Source: Endocalyx cinctus
Taxonomy: Eukaryota > Ascomycota > Sordariomycetes > Amphisphaeriales > Apiosporaceae
DNA: 64,000 bases
Direction of reading: 5' to 3'
Assembly (NCBI GenBank): GCA_001600455.1
Contig: BCKC01000005.1
Coordinates: 682,001-746,000 of the forward strand
A program made the position numbers and the translations under genes. Below the pieces are notes generated by a model. It searched no databases. It was not told where the DNA came from and was given only the letters and a program-made list of their open reading frames with translations. Shown here one piece after another: positions 37,459-48,248 of this stretch; the stretch's first letter is position 1; every line of letters begins with the position of its first letter.

Positions 37459-38708
37459 TAGAATTAAAAAAACCCCTTATTTTTATTTGTCGAAATACTA
37501 CTAATAACGAATTTAAAGAGTTATTTTTAGATTATAACGATTTCGAAATTATTGAAAAATTGAAATCGTTATTTGAAATATTTGTTAAACCTTTAGTTAA
37601 ATTATAAGCTAAAAGTTATATAATATCACCGAAAGCACTTTTATATATTTATTAAATATATAAATATTTACGTATATTTCGAAGTAATATTCGAGATAAA
37701 ATTAAAGTAAATATAGAAAATAATTTAGTAAATTTATTTATTTAATATTTTTATTATTATTTTAATAATTATTATTATAATATTAATTAATTATAATTTA
37801 TTAATTTAGGAATTACTACTTATATAATTTATTAATATTATAAATAATAATATTGAAAAGTTAAAAAAATACTTTCCGTAATGGTTAAATAATTTATTAA
37901 TTTGAAAATATAAACTTTATATTTTTAGTATAATTTTAAACCCGCGGTTTAAAGTTATTTATTTTTAAAATAATAAATTATTAAATTTTTATCTAAATAT
38001 TGAAATAAATATTACTTAATTATTTAAAGCAAAATATAATAAGTAAGTATTAATTATTATTTAATTTATTATTTATTTATTATTTTACTTATTTATTTAT
38101 TTATTTATTTATAATTTAAATATATTGAATCGAACGAAAATAATTCTAATTTATTCGACGAATTAAATGATTCTTTTTACGATAATTTTAATATCGATAA
38201 TAATTCGAATAATTCAGACTTTAATTCTAATAATAAGTTTTTTTTTTAAATCGAACAATTATTAATACTGAAAACAAAGTTAATTTTTATTTAAATAAAG
38301 ACTTATCTCTAAAATTAATAAGTATTTTTTATTATTAAAATATATTATTATTATTCTTATTAATATTTATTATTTAAATAGGTTAATTTATTAAAATATT
38401 GAAAAAATAATATATTTAGATTTCTAATTTTATCGATTTTAGCTAAAGAATACTTAAGTATACTAGCTACTTCGGCTAATGTAAAAAAGTTTTTTTAATT
38501 TTTAATAATATTATTACAAAAAACTATAATAAAATAACCCCAAAAACGATAAAATAGTTAATTTTATTATAAAATTGGGATTTAATTAATTTAAATAAAT
38601 TATTATTAAAAGAAATAGTAGAAAATTAGTTAAAATTTAAATATAATTTATTATTAATTAATAAAAAAGTTTTTTTTTTTTAATTTTAAAAATAATAAAT
38701 TATATTAA

Positions 38709-38973
38709 TATAAGGTTATCAGGTTACGAGATAGGGACGCTGGGAAAGCTTATAGGTAGAATTATGACTTGACTAATCCTTAAGGAATATGAAGTTATTA
38801 CCGGGCCTTGCACCGATATATATCACACTAGTATCGGGCCCTATTCGTGCCCGATTACAATTACAGAATATGTGGCTCTTAGTCACCTGACAAGCTCGCT
38901 AAACTCCTGGTCACCTGACCGGAGTACGACCAATGGCCGGTTGTCAGGCTGAGCCTTAGCTCCCAGCCTTACA
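38709..38973. mobile_element. 265-bp TATAAGG/CCTTACA element, copy 1
   Basis: Flanked by ATTAA on both sides (38704-38708, 38974-38978). Its ends are inverted: TATAAGGTT against TGTAAGGCT read from the other end. It is the least mutated copy. Confidence 0.85.
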
Positions 38974-39006
38974 ATTAATTATTATAATTTTTAAAATTAT
39001 TATTTT

Positions 39007-39220
39007 TAGTACAGAGTACTGAAGGTAAACGAGAAAATATACGAAGTAACGAGTAATTAATTGAAGAAAGAAAGTATATGTAACCTAAAGCCACACGTAT
39101 ATCTAACTAAGTACTAAAACTAAGTGGGTGCACGGGCCATGGGCCGTGCACTAGGGTTACTGCTACGCAGTTACCCCACCTATTTATATATACAAGTGGG
39201 CCCCCCAGCCCCACGTATTA
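39007..39220 (-). mobile_element. 213-bp TG-ended element, copy 2 (inverted)
   Basis: Reverse orientation, 214 bp, flanked by ATTTT on both sides (39002-39006, 39221-39225). Roughly 90% alike to copy 1 by eye. Confidence 0.85.
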
Positions 39221-41641
39221 ATTTTATTAAATATTAATTATTATATATAATTATTATTTTAATAATATATATAAATTAATATAATAATTATTATATATAT
39301 TTAATTATTTTATTTTTTTTAAAATAAAATAATTTTAAGTTAAAAAAAATTTAATAACTAATAATTATTAGTTATTAAATTAGTATTACTAAATATTAAT
39401 TTAATAATTATTAATTTAATATTAATATTAATATTTATTAAATTAATATTTTTTTTTAATATTAATAATTACTAAATTAATATTAATATTATTAATTACT
39501 AAATTAAATTAGTATTAATATTATTAATTATTATATTAATTTAATATTAATATTAATAAATACTAAATTAATAATACTAATTTTTAAAGGGTTTACTTAT
39601 TACTTTTAAAGTATTATTTTCGAGATAAATTATAATTTAACCTTATGGTAAATTCGGCATTTTAAAAGTTTAATAAAATATTATTAATAATTTAATAATA
39701 ATAAATATATATTAAAAAAGTAAAAATAAAAAAAATAAAAAAATAAACTTATTTTTTAAATTATTTCGTTAAGGTTAAATAATTGTTTTTATAATTTTAA
39801 TTTAGCTTTTTAACGCTTTAAAATAGCATTTTAAAATGTATTTTTAGCTTATATCTAATTAAAAATAATAGGATTTATTTCAGTAAGCCACTACTCTTGA
39901 AAAATAATTAATAAAACATTAAAAATATACTAAGTAATAAATATAATAATAATTTTATAAAAATAAATTTAAATTATTAAGAAATTAGTTTGGTTTATAT
40001 ATTATTATTTAGTAAAAAATTTATCTAATATTTAAATAAATTATATACCAATCTTATTAATTTAAAAAAATAAATATACGGTATTTAAATAAATTATAAA
40101 TTAATATTATTATTTTATAAAATAAATATACGATATTCGGAAAAATTACGTTTAGGTATTATTAATTAAGAAATAAATATACAATATTCGAAAAGACTAT
40201 ATTCCGATATTATTATTTTAAAAAGTATATTCGGATAAATTATATATCGGTTTATTATAAATTATTTATTTAAAAAAGTATATATAATAATTACTTTTTT
40301 CTTTAAATTATTTTTTTTATTTTCAACATTACTCAAATTATATACTTATACTAACACCTTTTACACTTATTATATATATATATTATATATATTTATTCAC
40401 ACTTCTTAAATATTTCTTTTCTACTTATTATTTTTTTTTTATAATTATTTTATTTTAAAAAATACTTATTAAAACTTTAAAAAAAATATTTTTTATTTCT
40501 TTTATACTTAAATAATACAATTTTCAATTATTAAGTTATATATTTAAAAAATTAAAAAATATTTTTAAAACTTATTAAAAAAACATATTTCTTATTTTTT
40601 ATTTTTAATTTTTCTAATTTCCAAATTTAAAAAAATTCTTTTATAACACCCTTATTAAAACCTTAAAAATACTGCTTTTTTATACTTTTTACACTACTAT
40701 AACATGTTTTCTCTTTATTATCTTATATACTTAAAAGTTATAAAATATATTTTTAAAATACTTTAAAAAATAACTTTTACTTATTATTTCTCATTATATT
40801 ATTTTAAAAAATACTAATTAAAACTTTTAAAAAAACTTACTTTTTAACATTTTTATATTAAAATAACACGCTTTTTACCACAAAATTATATATTAAAAAA
40901 ATCCTTAAATACCTTTAAACACTATTAAAAAAATATATTTTTTATTTATTTATTTTAACTTTTTCTAATTCGCTTAAAAATAACACTTTTTTATAATATC
41001 TTTATTAAAACCTTAAAAAATAACCCCTTTTAATATTTTTTATATTATTTTAAAGCTTTCTTTTACCTTTATATTATCTTATTTATTATTATTAAAAATC
41101 TTTAAACTTCGTTAAATTATTATATTTAATTTTTATATTATTTATAATATCGAATTTTTTTAATTTTCGATATTTTAAATAATCACGTTAAAAATCACAA
41201 AATTTTAATAATAATTATAATAATGATTCGGATAATTTTTCAGACAATAATTCGGATATTAAATCGAATTTAAATAATAAAAATAACGAAATTATCGAAA
41301 TTAATAATAACGAAATTACTAAATCAAATTTAGCTATTATTAATAAATTATTATTTATTTCAAAATTTAATTATAATAATCCTTTTTTTAAATTTAAAAA
41401 CGATAAAAAATTAAGCGTTTATATATTTAAAGAAGGACTATTTACACGAACTTTATTACCTATTAAAAAGGACAAAGATAAAGAAATAGTTATAAATTAT
41501 ATAACGTAAATTATTTTTATTATTATTTATTTTATATTAAAAAGAAATTTTTATTAATATAATTACTTATATTATAGTTATAATTATAAATTAACTATTA
41601 AAGTTAAAAAATTTTAGTCTTCGAATTTTGTTAAATATTAT

Positions 41642-41766
41642 TAATACAAAGTAGTATAGGTGTGAAAGATGATATATTGGTAGCTTGGAAGCTCCGCTTC
41701 CAAGCTAGTTATATATTTATCTAGTACAGTATGTAGTATAAGTTTCACCCATACTACACTGTATCA
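41642..41766 (+). mobile_element. 125-bp hairpin element, copy 1
   Basis: Flanked by ATTAT on both sides (41637-41641, 41767-41771). The ends are imperfect inverted repeats of about 20 bp (TAATACAAAGTAGTATAGG and the reverse complement of CCATACTACACTGTATCA). The centre is an 11-bp stem, AGCTTGGAAGC / GCTTCCAAGCT, with loop TCC. Confidence 0.9.
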
Positions 41767-43357
41767 ATTATCGAGTTAAATACTTATAATAAAAAATCGA
41801 AATAAATAAAATTAAAAAGTAAGTTATTTATAAATTATTTATTATTATTAACAGAGTTGGAATTTTAATACTTAGTATAAGGATTAGACTTAATTCGGTC
41901 TAAACTAGTATTAGTACGGGTGCGTACTAAATTAAATTTTTTTAGTTTAGTATTAGTACGAAGATTTACATACTAGGCTAGTATTAGTATTAATCCGGAC
42001 TAAGTACTAAATATTAAATTTAAAAATAATTAAAATAATTAAAATAATTAAAATAATTAAAAAAAATAATAATAAATAATAATAAATTATAAATAATAAT
42101 AAGTAATAATAAATAATAATAAATTATAAATAATAATAAATAATAATTATTTATTTATAATTTATATTTACGTTTTTTATATTTTTAACTTTAATATATA
42201 TATAATCCCTTATTATTTCGAAAATATCTTTTATATTTTAAATATTAATTTTCCTTAATTCAAATAAGCTATTTAAAAATAATTATTAATAAAGGATAAT
42301 AACTTAATATTAATAATAAAATAACATATTAATATAAAATAATAATTTTTATTATTTAAAATAAGTTTTGATTTAATATTCTTTAAAAAAATAAAAATAA
42401 AATTAATATATATATATATAATACTTAAATTTTAATTTTAATAAAATAAAATAATAAAAAATACTTATATTTATATTATAATTATTATTATTATTTTATT
42501 TTATAATTATTATTATTATTATTTAAAAAATTTTTAATACTTAATCTAAACTAATATTAATCTAGTCTAGACTAATATTAAGCTAGTTCGGATTAAATTA
42601 GTATTAATATTAATTCGAACTAAATTAATATAAATAATTTAATATTAATTTAAATTAAACTAATATTAATATAAACTCGTATTATATTAAATTAAAATTA
42701 GTATAAATTTATATTAAACTAAACTAATATTAGTCCGGATTAATACTAAATTAGTACGACTAATTTTTAACTTTAATTATTAAATTATTAATTAATTATT
42801 ATTTTTATAAAAAGTGATACTTTACCCAAAATCGCTAAATTTTTTAATTTTAAAACCCAAAAACGAGCTCGAAATAATATTATTTAAAATAAAAATTACG
42901 AAGAAATTATTAATTTTAAATTATTAAACTTTATTATTAATAATAATTTATCTTTTAATATTTTTAATTTCGAATCTTTTTAAGATTTAATATTTTATTT
43001 AAAGTTGTATATTATTTTATTATTTTTAATTTTAAATAATTTAATTAATATATATTTAAAGATTTTATAATTAATCGATATAAAATTAAAAACTTTATTT
43101 AAATTAAATTTTTAAAGTTGATTAATTAGTTTTAATATTGAATTAAAAAATAACGTTAAAAATAATAATTTTTTTTTATTATTTTTGATATATAAACTTT
43201 AAAATCACGCGATTTATATATCGAAATTATTATATTATATATTAATTTAAAATTTAAATTAATATATAAATTAATTAAATTCGAAATTATTTATAATTAA
43301 TATATAGCTCCGAATATATATAATACTTTTTTAAATATTTTAAAAGTATATTTAAGT

Positions 43358-43482
43358 TAATATAAAGTAATATAGGTGTAAAAAATAATATATTAGTAGC
43401 TTAAAAGCGGAGCTTTTAAGCTAGCTATATATTTATCTAATACAGTATATAGTATAAGTTCCACCTATACTACACTATATCA
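43358..43482 (+). mobile_element. 125-bp hairpin element, copy 2 (inside hAT copy B)
   Basis: Exactly 125 bp, flanked by TAAGT on both sides (43353-43357, 43483-43487). The empty site is seen in copy A at about 36525. The stem is now AGCTTAAAAGC / GCTTTTAAGCT, still perfectly paired. Confidence 0.9.
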
Positions 43483-43612
43483 TAAGTATTAAAATTAATA
43501 ATATTTTAAAATATATTAAATATATTTTTTTTTAAATTACTATTAATAATTATTAATAATTTATAACTAATTTTTATTTATTATTTAATATAATTTAAAA
43601 TAATTATATTAT

Positions 43613-44240
43613 TAATAAGTTAATAAGCGAAACGAGGGTATTACGAATAACTAATCCTCGCTTTTAATAAAACTTACCTAATATTATTATTATTATTATT
43701 ATAAAGGAAAAGAAATTATAATAATAGGAAAGATAGGAAAATTACCTTATATATGGAAAATAGGCCCTTTACTTTTTATAAAAGTAACCTTATAGCGCGG
43801 CGCAGGCTTAATATTTATGCCTATTAACCGAACGGCCGCTTATAAGTATTTTAATTATACGGAAGGTACGGCCTATACCTCTTTCTATTTAGAGCGGTTA
43901 TGGAATACCGGGACGGAGTTTTATTATAAGTGGCGAGTAAGCCGCCAACGCGGCTTACACGTAAAGGGGGCGATATATGCCCTAATTTTTTACCTTTTTC
44001 GCTTTTTAGCACCCCCTAGGTGGTGTAACCCAACTGAGTTAAGTAAAAAAAAACGGAGAAAATAGATATATTCGGATGCGTAAGGTTTTTATCCCGTGGT
44101 TACGACACTCGCACGGCGGCCGTAGGCCGTATAGGTTTTACTCGCGAAAAAGTATAAATAAAGGACTATGTCTTTATATAATTAATTATATAAGTAAATA
44201 AGTAAATAGAATAAATATAAATATAAATAAATAAATAAAA
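43613..44240. repeat. Dispersed repeat with (AAAT)n-like 3' end, copy 1 (possible LTR)
   Basis: About 630 bp, less RIP-damaged than its surroundings. It shares its start (AAACTTACCTAATATTATT-like) and its end (TATAATTAATTATATAAGTA, then AATAAATA tail) with 49262-49832; the end alone recurs at about 49000-49259. A TATAAATAAAGGAC string lies near the end. It could be the LTR of a degraded retrotransposon or the 3' end of a non-LTR element. The 82-codon ORF inside is not a credible gene. Confidence 0.6.
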
Positions 44241-44787
44241 AAGTTTTTTTTTTAAAATAATTAAAAATATAATTATTATTATTATTATTTTATTTTATAA
44301 TTATTATTATTATTATTATTTTATTTTATAATTATTATTATTATTATTATTTAAAAAAAAATTTAATACTTAGTTTAGACTAATATTAATCTAGTTTAAT
44401 ATTAGGCTAATCCGGACTAAATTAATATAAATAATTTAATATTAATCCAAATTAGACTAATATTAATATAAATTCGTATTAAATTAAACTAGTATTAGTA
44501 TAAGCTTATATTAAATTAAACTAGTATTAATCCGGATTAATATTAAATTAATACGATTAATTTTTAACTTTAATATTTAATATATATTAAATATTAATCT
44601 AATATTAATATATATTAATTTAATATATATTAATATTAATATTAATATTAATTTAATATTACTTAATATATATTCGTATTAATATTAATTTAGTATTATT
44701 TAATACGTATTAATATTAATATTAATTTAATATATATTAATTTAGTTTTTATACTAAATACTAAAATTTTAATTAATAAATTTTAAC

Positions 44788-44912
44788 TAATATAGTATAA
44801 TATAGGTGGAACCTATACTATATACTATATTAAATAAATATATAGTTAACTTAAAAGCTCCGCTTTTAAGCTATTAATACATCATTTTTCACACTTATAC
44901 TACTTTATATTA
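44788..44912 (-). mobile_element. 125-bp hairpin element, copy 3 (inverted)
   Basis: Exactly 125 bp, flanked by TTAAC on both sides (44783-44787, 44913-44917). The central stem is perfectly paired after RIP (AGCTTAAAAGC / GCTTTTAAGCT). Confidence 0.9.
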
Positions 44913-44927
44913 TTAACCCTACTCGCA

Positions 44928-45192
44928 TGTAAAGCTAGGAGCTAAGGCTCAGCCTAATAACCGGCCATTGGCCGTACTCCGGTCAGGTGACCAGGAGTTT
45001 AGCGAGCTTATCAGGTGACTAAGGGCCACATATTTTATAATTGTAATCGGGCACGAATAGGGCCCGATATTAGTGTGATATATATCGGTGTAAAGCTCGG
45101 TAATAACTTTATATTTCTTAAGGATTAGTTAAGTCATAATTCTACCCATAAGCTTTCTTAGCGTCCTTATCTCATAGCTTAATAACTTTATA
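44928..45192. mobile_element. 265-bp element, copy 2 (inverted)
   Basis: Exactly 265 bp, beginning TGTAAAGC and ending AACTTTATA. The flanks are TCGCA and TTATA, which differ only by C-to-T and G-to-A, so a RIP-mutated 5-bp duplication is plausible. Confidence 0.75.
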
Positions 45193-45199
45193 TTATAAC

Positions 45200-46600
45200 A
45201 CTTTAACTAAAAAGTAAGTATAGCTTAATTAATAATTTTTATAAGTTTATTATTTATTTTACAAATAACTTTGTAGTACTACTTAATTTAATATAAAAAT
45301 ATTAATAATATTTATTTATTAATAATAATAAAGCCGGTACCTATATAATAAACACATAAAAACATTACGATATAAGTATAAAAGGTAAAGAACTCGGCTT
45401 AAAATTAACTAAACCTTTCGCTAATTTTTTATACTCACGATATTACTTCTATTACCTTACCCTCTTAGCTCATAATTAGGGTTCTTTAATTTTAAATAAT
45501 TTAGCCGTTTATACTCTTTCTAACCGTAATTATAGTATTTGGACACCTAAGGGGTAACCTTATCTCAGCTCCGGTTATTCGACTTTAAATTCGGTCGTAG
45601 CGATTATTAAAGTCGATTATACCGGTTTTTTCGAGTTAATATATTATTATTAACCTTTTTAAAGAGGTTTTTCTTCAGTTTCGGGTCTAAATTAATCCGT
45701 TTTCGTTTATTATTTCCATTTTAATTTATATTTTCCTAAAAAATAATTATTAAGTTTATTACTTTATTTTTCTTAATAAATAACTTATTAATTTCCAGAT
45801 TTTAACATATTTTCGCTTTAAGGTTAAGTTATAAATTTATATAAAAACTTATAATTTAATTTTATTTAAAAAAGGGTATATTTACCTTTTAAAAATAAAT
45901 AAGTAATAATTAAAATCGTGTAAATTTTAATATAATTTTTATTAAATATTATACTTAAAAATAACGATATATAATTCTTAAATTCCGAAATAACTAATTA
46001 AAAATTTTATTTAATTTTAAAATTATGGATATTTTATTAATATGTAAATTTCCTATACTTAATATAAAATAAGCTTTAAATATAAGTTTTTAAAAGATTT
46101 TTAATAACGTTATTTAACTTACTTTTAATATAAATAATATAAATTTTATTAAGTTTAAAAATCTTAAAGTTTACCTCGAATATAATTTTATATTTTTTAA
46201 TTTATAATTCTTATTTTATATATATAAATTTAGTTAATAGTTTTTTATATCTAAATTTTATAAATTAGCTTAAGTTAATATTATTATCTAAATTAAGTAC
46301 ATTTTAGGAGAAAAACGGGGTAAATTTATTATAATTTTAATTAATTTTATTTTTATTATCGCGTTTAAAAAGGTTTTAACGCGGTAAATTACTTAAAAAA
46401 CTTAATAATAAAGGTGGAAAAATTAATAAATCTCTCGTTAACCCGAAAATATAGTGGAATTTTTTATATATAATAATATTAATATAATTATGCACATTAT
46501 TTAGTAACCTTACTTTTAGTTAGCTTCCATTATATATAAATACTCTTAGTTTATTATTTTTATTTCTATTTTCGGATAAATTCGCGTATATTTATACTAA
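45200..46600 (-). mobile_element. Retroelement gag relic with RIP-mutated zinc knuckle
   Basis: Readable on the minus strand. At 45537-45496 the frame gives Y-Y-N-Y-G-stop-K-E-Y-K-R-L-N-Y, which has the exact spacing of a CX2CX4HX4C zinc knuckle with each Cys and the His replaced by Tyr. The changes TGC to TAC, CAC to TAC, CAA to TAA and GGA to GAA are all RIP-type transitions. A basic stretch (KRKRINLDPKLKKNLF) lies just upstream in the frame. CCHC knuckles occur in gag of LTR elements and in ORF1 of some LINEs. No reverse transcriptase could be read nearby. Confidence 0.65.
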
Positions 46601-46640
46601 AATTATTTCGTAATAATTTTATAATTTTTAAAAATATAAT

Positions 46641-46765
46641 TAATATAATGTAGTATAGGTGGAACCTATACTACATACTGTACTAAATAGATATATAGCT
46701 AGCTTGGAAGCGGAGTTTTTAAGTTATTAATATATCATCTTTCACACCTATACTACTTTATATTA
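46641..46765 (-). mobile_element. 125-bp hairpin element, copy 4 (inverted)
   Basis: Exactly 125 bp, flanked by ATAAT on both sides (46636-46640, 46766-46770). Its hairpin arms are unequally mutated (AGCTTGGAAGC against GTTTTTAAGTT). Confidence 0.9.
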
Positions 46766-46831
46766 ATAATATAATAAATAATTAATATTTTCGTATTTAG
46801 TATAATATTTTTTTAAAAAAAAAATTAAAAT

Positions 46832-47303
46832 TATAAGGTTATTAGGTTATAAAATAAAGACGTTAAGAAAACTTATAAATAAAATTATAACTTAATTATG
46901 TAAAGTTAATTAATAAATTAAAATATGCGTACAGTGCGTATGTAAGCTTATTTAGCTATTAGTATATATAGTTAGTCAGTATCGAATAGCTATTAGTATA
47001 ACTTTTATTCGTTACGCATTAACTTTGATATATAGCTATATCGTACCAGAGTCAGGGCATTTCCGGAGCTTATACTATTTGTGATAATATAGGTTTTATA
47101 AATTAATCCTTAAAAAATATATAATTATTACTGAGCCTTATACCGATATATATTATATTAATATTAGGCCTTATTCGTGCTCGATTATAATTATAAAATA
47201 TATAGCTCTTAATTACTTAATAAACTCGTTAAACTCCTAGTCACTTGACCGAAATACGACTAATGGCTAGTTATTAAGCTAAACCTTAACTCTTAGCCTT
47301 ACA
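46832..47303. mobile_element. 265-bp element, copy 3, split by a 202-bp element
   Basis: 472 bp in total, heavily RIP-mutated. It is the same element as 38709-38973 with a nested insertion at 46899-47100. The flanks are AAAAT and (A)AAAT, allowing a one-base slip in an A run. Confidence 0.85.
46899..47100. mobile_element. 202-bp TG-ended element nested in the 265-bp element
   Basis: Begins TGTAAAGTT and ends GGTTTTATA. It is flanked by AATTA on both sides (46894-46898, 47101-47105). Removing it and one AATTA restores a 265-bp host element exactly. No second copy is seen in the window. Confidence 0.85.
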
Positions 47304-47558
47304 AAATAAAATACCCAATTTTTAAGCGTATAGTTTAATACGCATATAAACTAAGCTAATTATTTAAAATAAGTTAATAAAAAATTAGTTATATAAAAAT
47401 TATTAATATTAAAATTAGTTAATTTAGCATAAGAACTTAACCTCCTTAAGGTAAAATAATTATATATAATTATCGTACGTAATATACTTACATATATAAT
47501 ATCGGTATAATATACGCTAAATATAAATATATTTAAAAAAAATCGCTAAAAAACTTAG

Positions 47559-47707
47559 TGATACGTGGGGCCGGGGGGCCGTGCACCCACTTAGTTTTAG
47601 TACTTAGTTAGATATACGTGTGGCCTTAAGCTATATACACTTTCTTTCTTTAATTAATTACTCGTTACTTCGTATATTTTCTCGTTCACCTTCAGTACTC
47701 CGTACTA
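47559..47707 (+). mobile_element. 213-bp element, copy 3, internally deleted (149 bp)
   Basis: Begins TGATACGTGG, ends CTCCGTACTA, and is flanked by CTTAG on both sides (47554-47558, 47708-47712). About 64 bp of the interior is missing compared with copy 1. Confidence 0.85.
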
Positions 47708-48014
47708 CTTAGCGTAATATAGTCGCGGTACTTAAAACAAGTCGCTAAAGCGTATAAAATAATTTCTATAGCGTAAATCGAAGCCGAATTATTAATTTTA
47801 CTAATAAACCTTTACTTTAATTAAAAAGTAACAACAAATTACGTATATATTAACCCTATAATGCGAAAAATAATAGGACGCGTTACGCGTAAAATTATAA
47901 ATAAAATCCTTAATATAAAAATAAAAAACCGTAAAAATTAAAAGTACTAAAAATAACGAAAATATAAATTTAACGTTAACATAATATAAATTAAATTCGA
48001 TTTAAATTACGAAG

Positions 48015-48248
48015 TGACAAAAGTGGCCCGTGCACGCATTTACATACTCGCATACATTAGCGCGAGAGCTATGCTGAGTAACCCCGCGCTAACTAAAGTG
48101 GTTTATGTATATATTAACCCGTATACTTATTACGCTAATATATACGTATATACTTAAGTAATTTCTTTCTTTTCTCCTTATTTTAATATCGTATTATTAG
48201 GGTAAATAATATATCAATATTATTTATATTTATTCCTCTTTCGTAACA
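48015..48248. mobile_element. 233-bp TG...CA element, copy 2
   Basis: Same orientation as 37226-37458, starting TGACAAAAGTGGCCCG and ending TTTCGTAACA, with RIP-type differences. No target duplication is visible (CGAAG against TATAA). Confidence 0.7.

Larger units (their letters stand above)
33540..38708 (+). mobile_element. hAT transposon relic, copy A (RIP-degraded)
   Basis: Transposase remnants are readable on the plus strand. A polar N-terminal stretch lies at about 35460-35755 and is still open for about 95 codons. A segment resembling the conserved IRxxAHIINxVxQxIL region lies at about 36715-36790. FEIIEKLKSLFEIFVKP is at about 37540, LNPRFKVIYF at about 37940, and the C-terminal dimerisation motif LSILAKEYLSI then ATSANV is at 38421-38505. 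The residues P, E and R expected near the last motif have become L and K, and many codons are TAA/TAG, as RIP would produce. It is interrupted by the 213-bp element (33627-33839) and the 233-bp element (37226-37458). Not functional. Confidence 0.82.
39590..43612 (+). mobile_element. hAT transposon relic, copy B (5' two-thirds)
   Basis: Aligns with copy A from about 33550 onward; the N-terminal transposase region is at about 41220-41510. It is interrupted from about 41642 to 42770 by a 125-bp element and AT-rich repeat sequence, and again by a 125-bp element at 43358. It stops at about 43612, where another repeat begins, so the C-terminal half is missing. From 42982 to about 43281 it appears identical to copy A (36161-36460), although the rest differs. 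Confidence 0.75.

Noticed and set aside
33627..39220. A 5.6-kb transposon with 213-bp terminal inverted repeats
   Set aside because: Each 213-bp unit has its own, different 5-bp target duplication, so they are independent insertions.
43817..44065. 82-codon ORF inside the AT-rich island
   Set aside because: It lies within a dispersed repeat whose other copies do not keep the frame. It is part of a transposon end, not a host gene.
31575..44330. CRISPR-like spaced repeats
   Set aside because: The ATT/AAT runs are simple-sequence and RIP products without regular spacers; CRISPR arrays are not expected in fungi.
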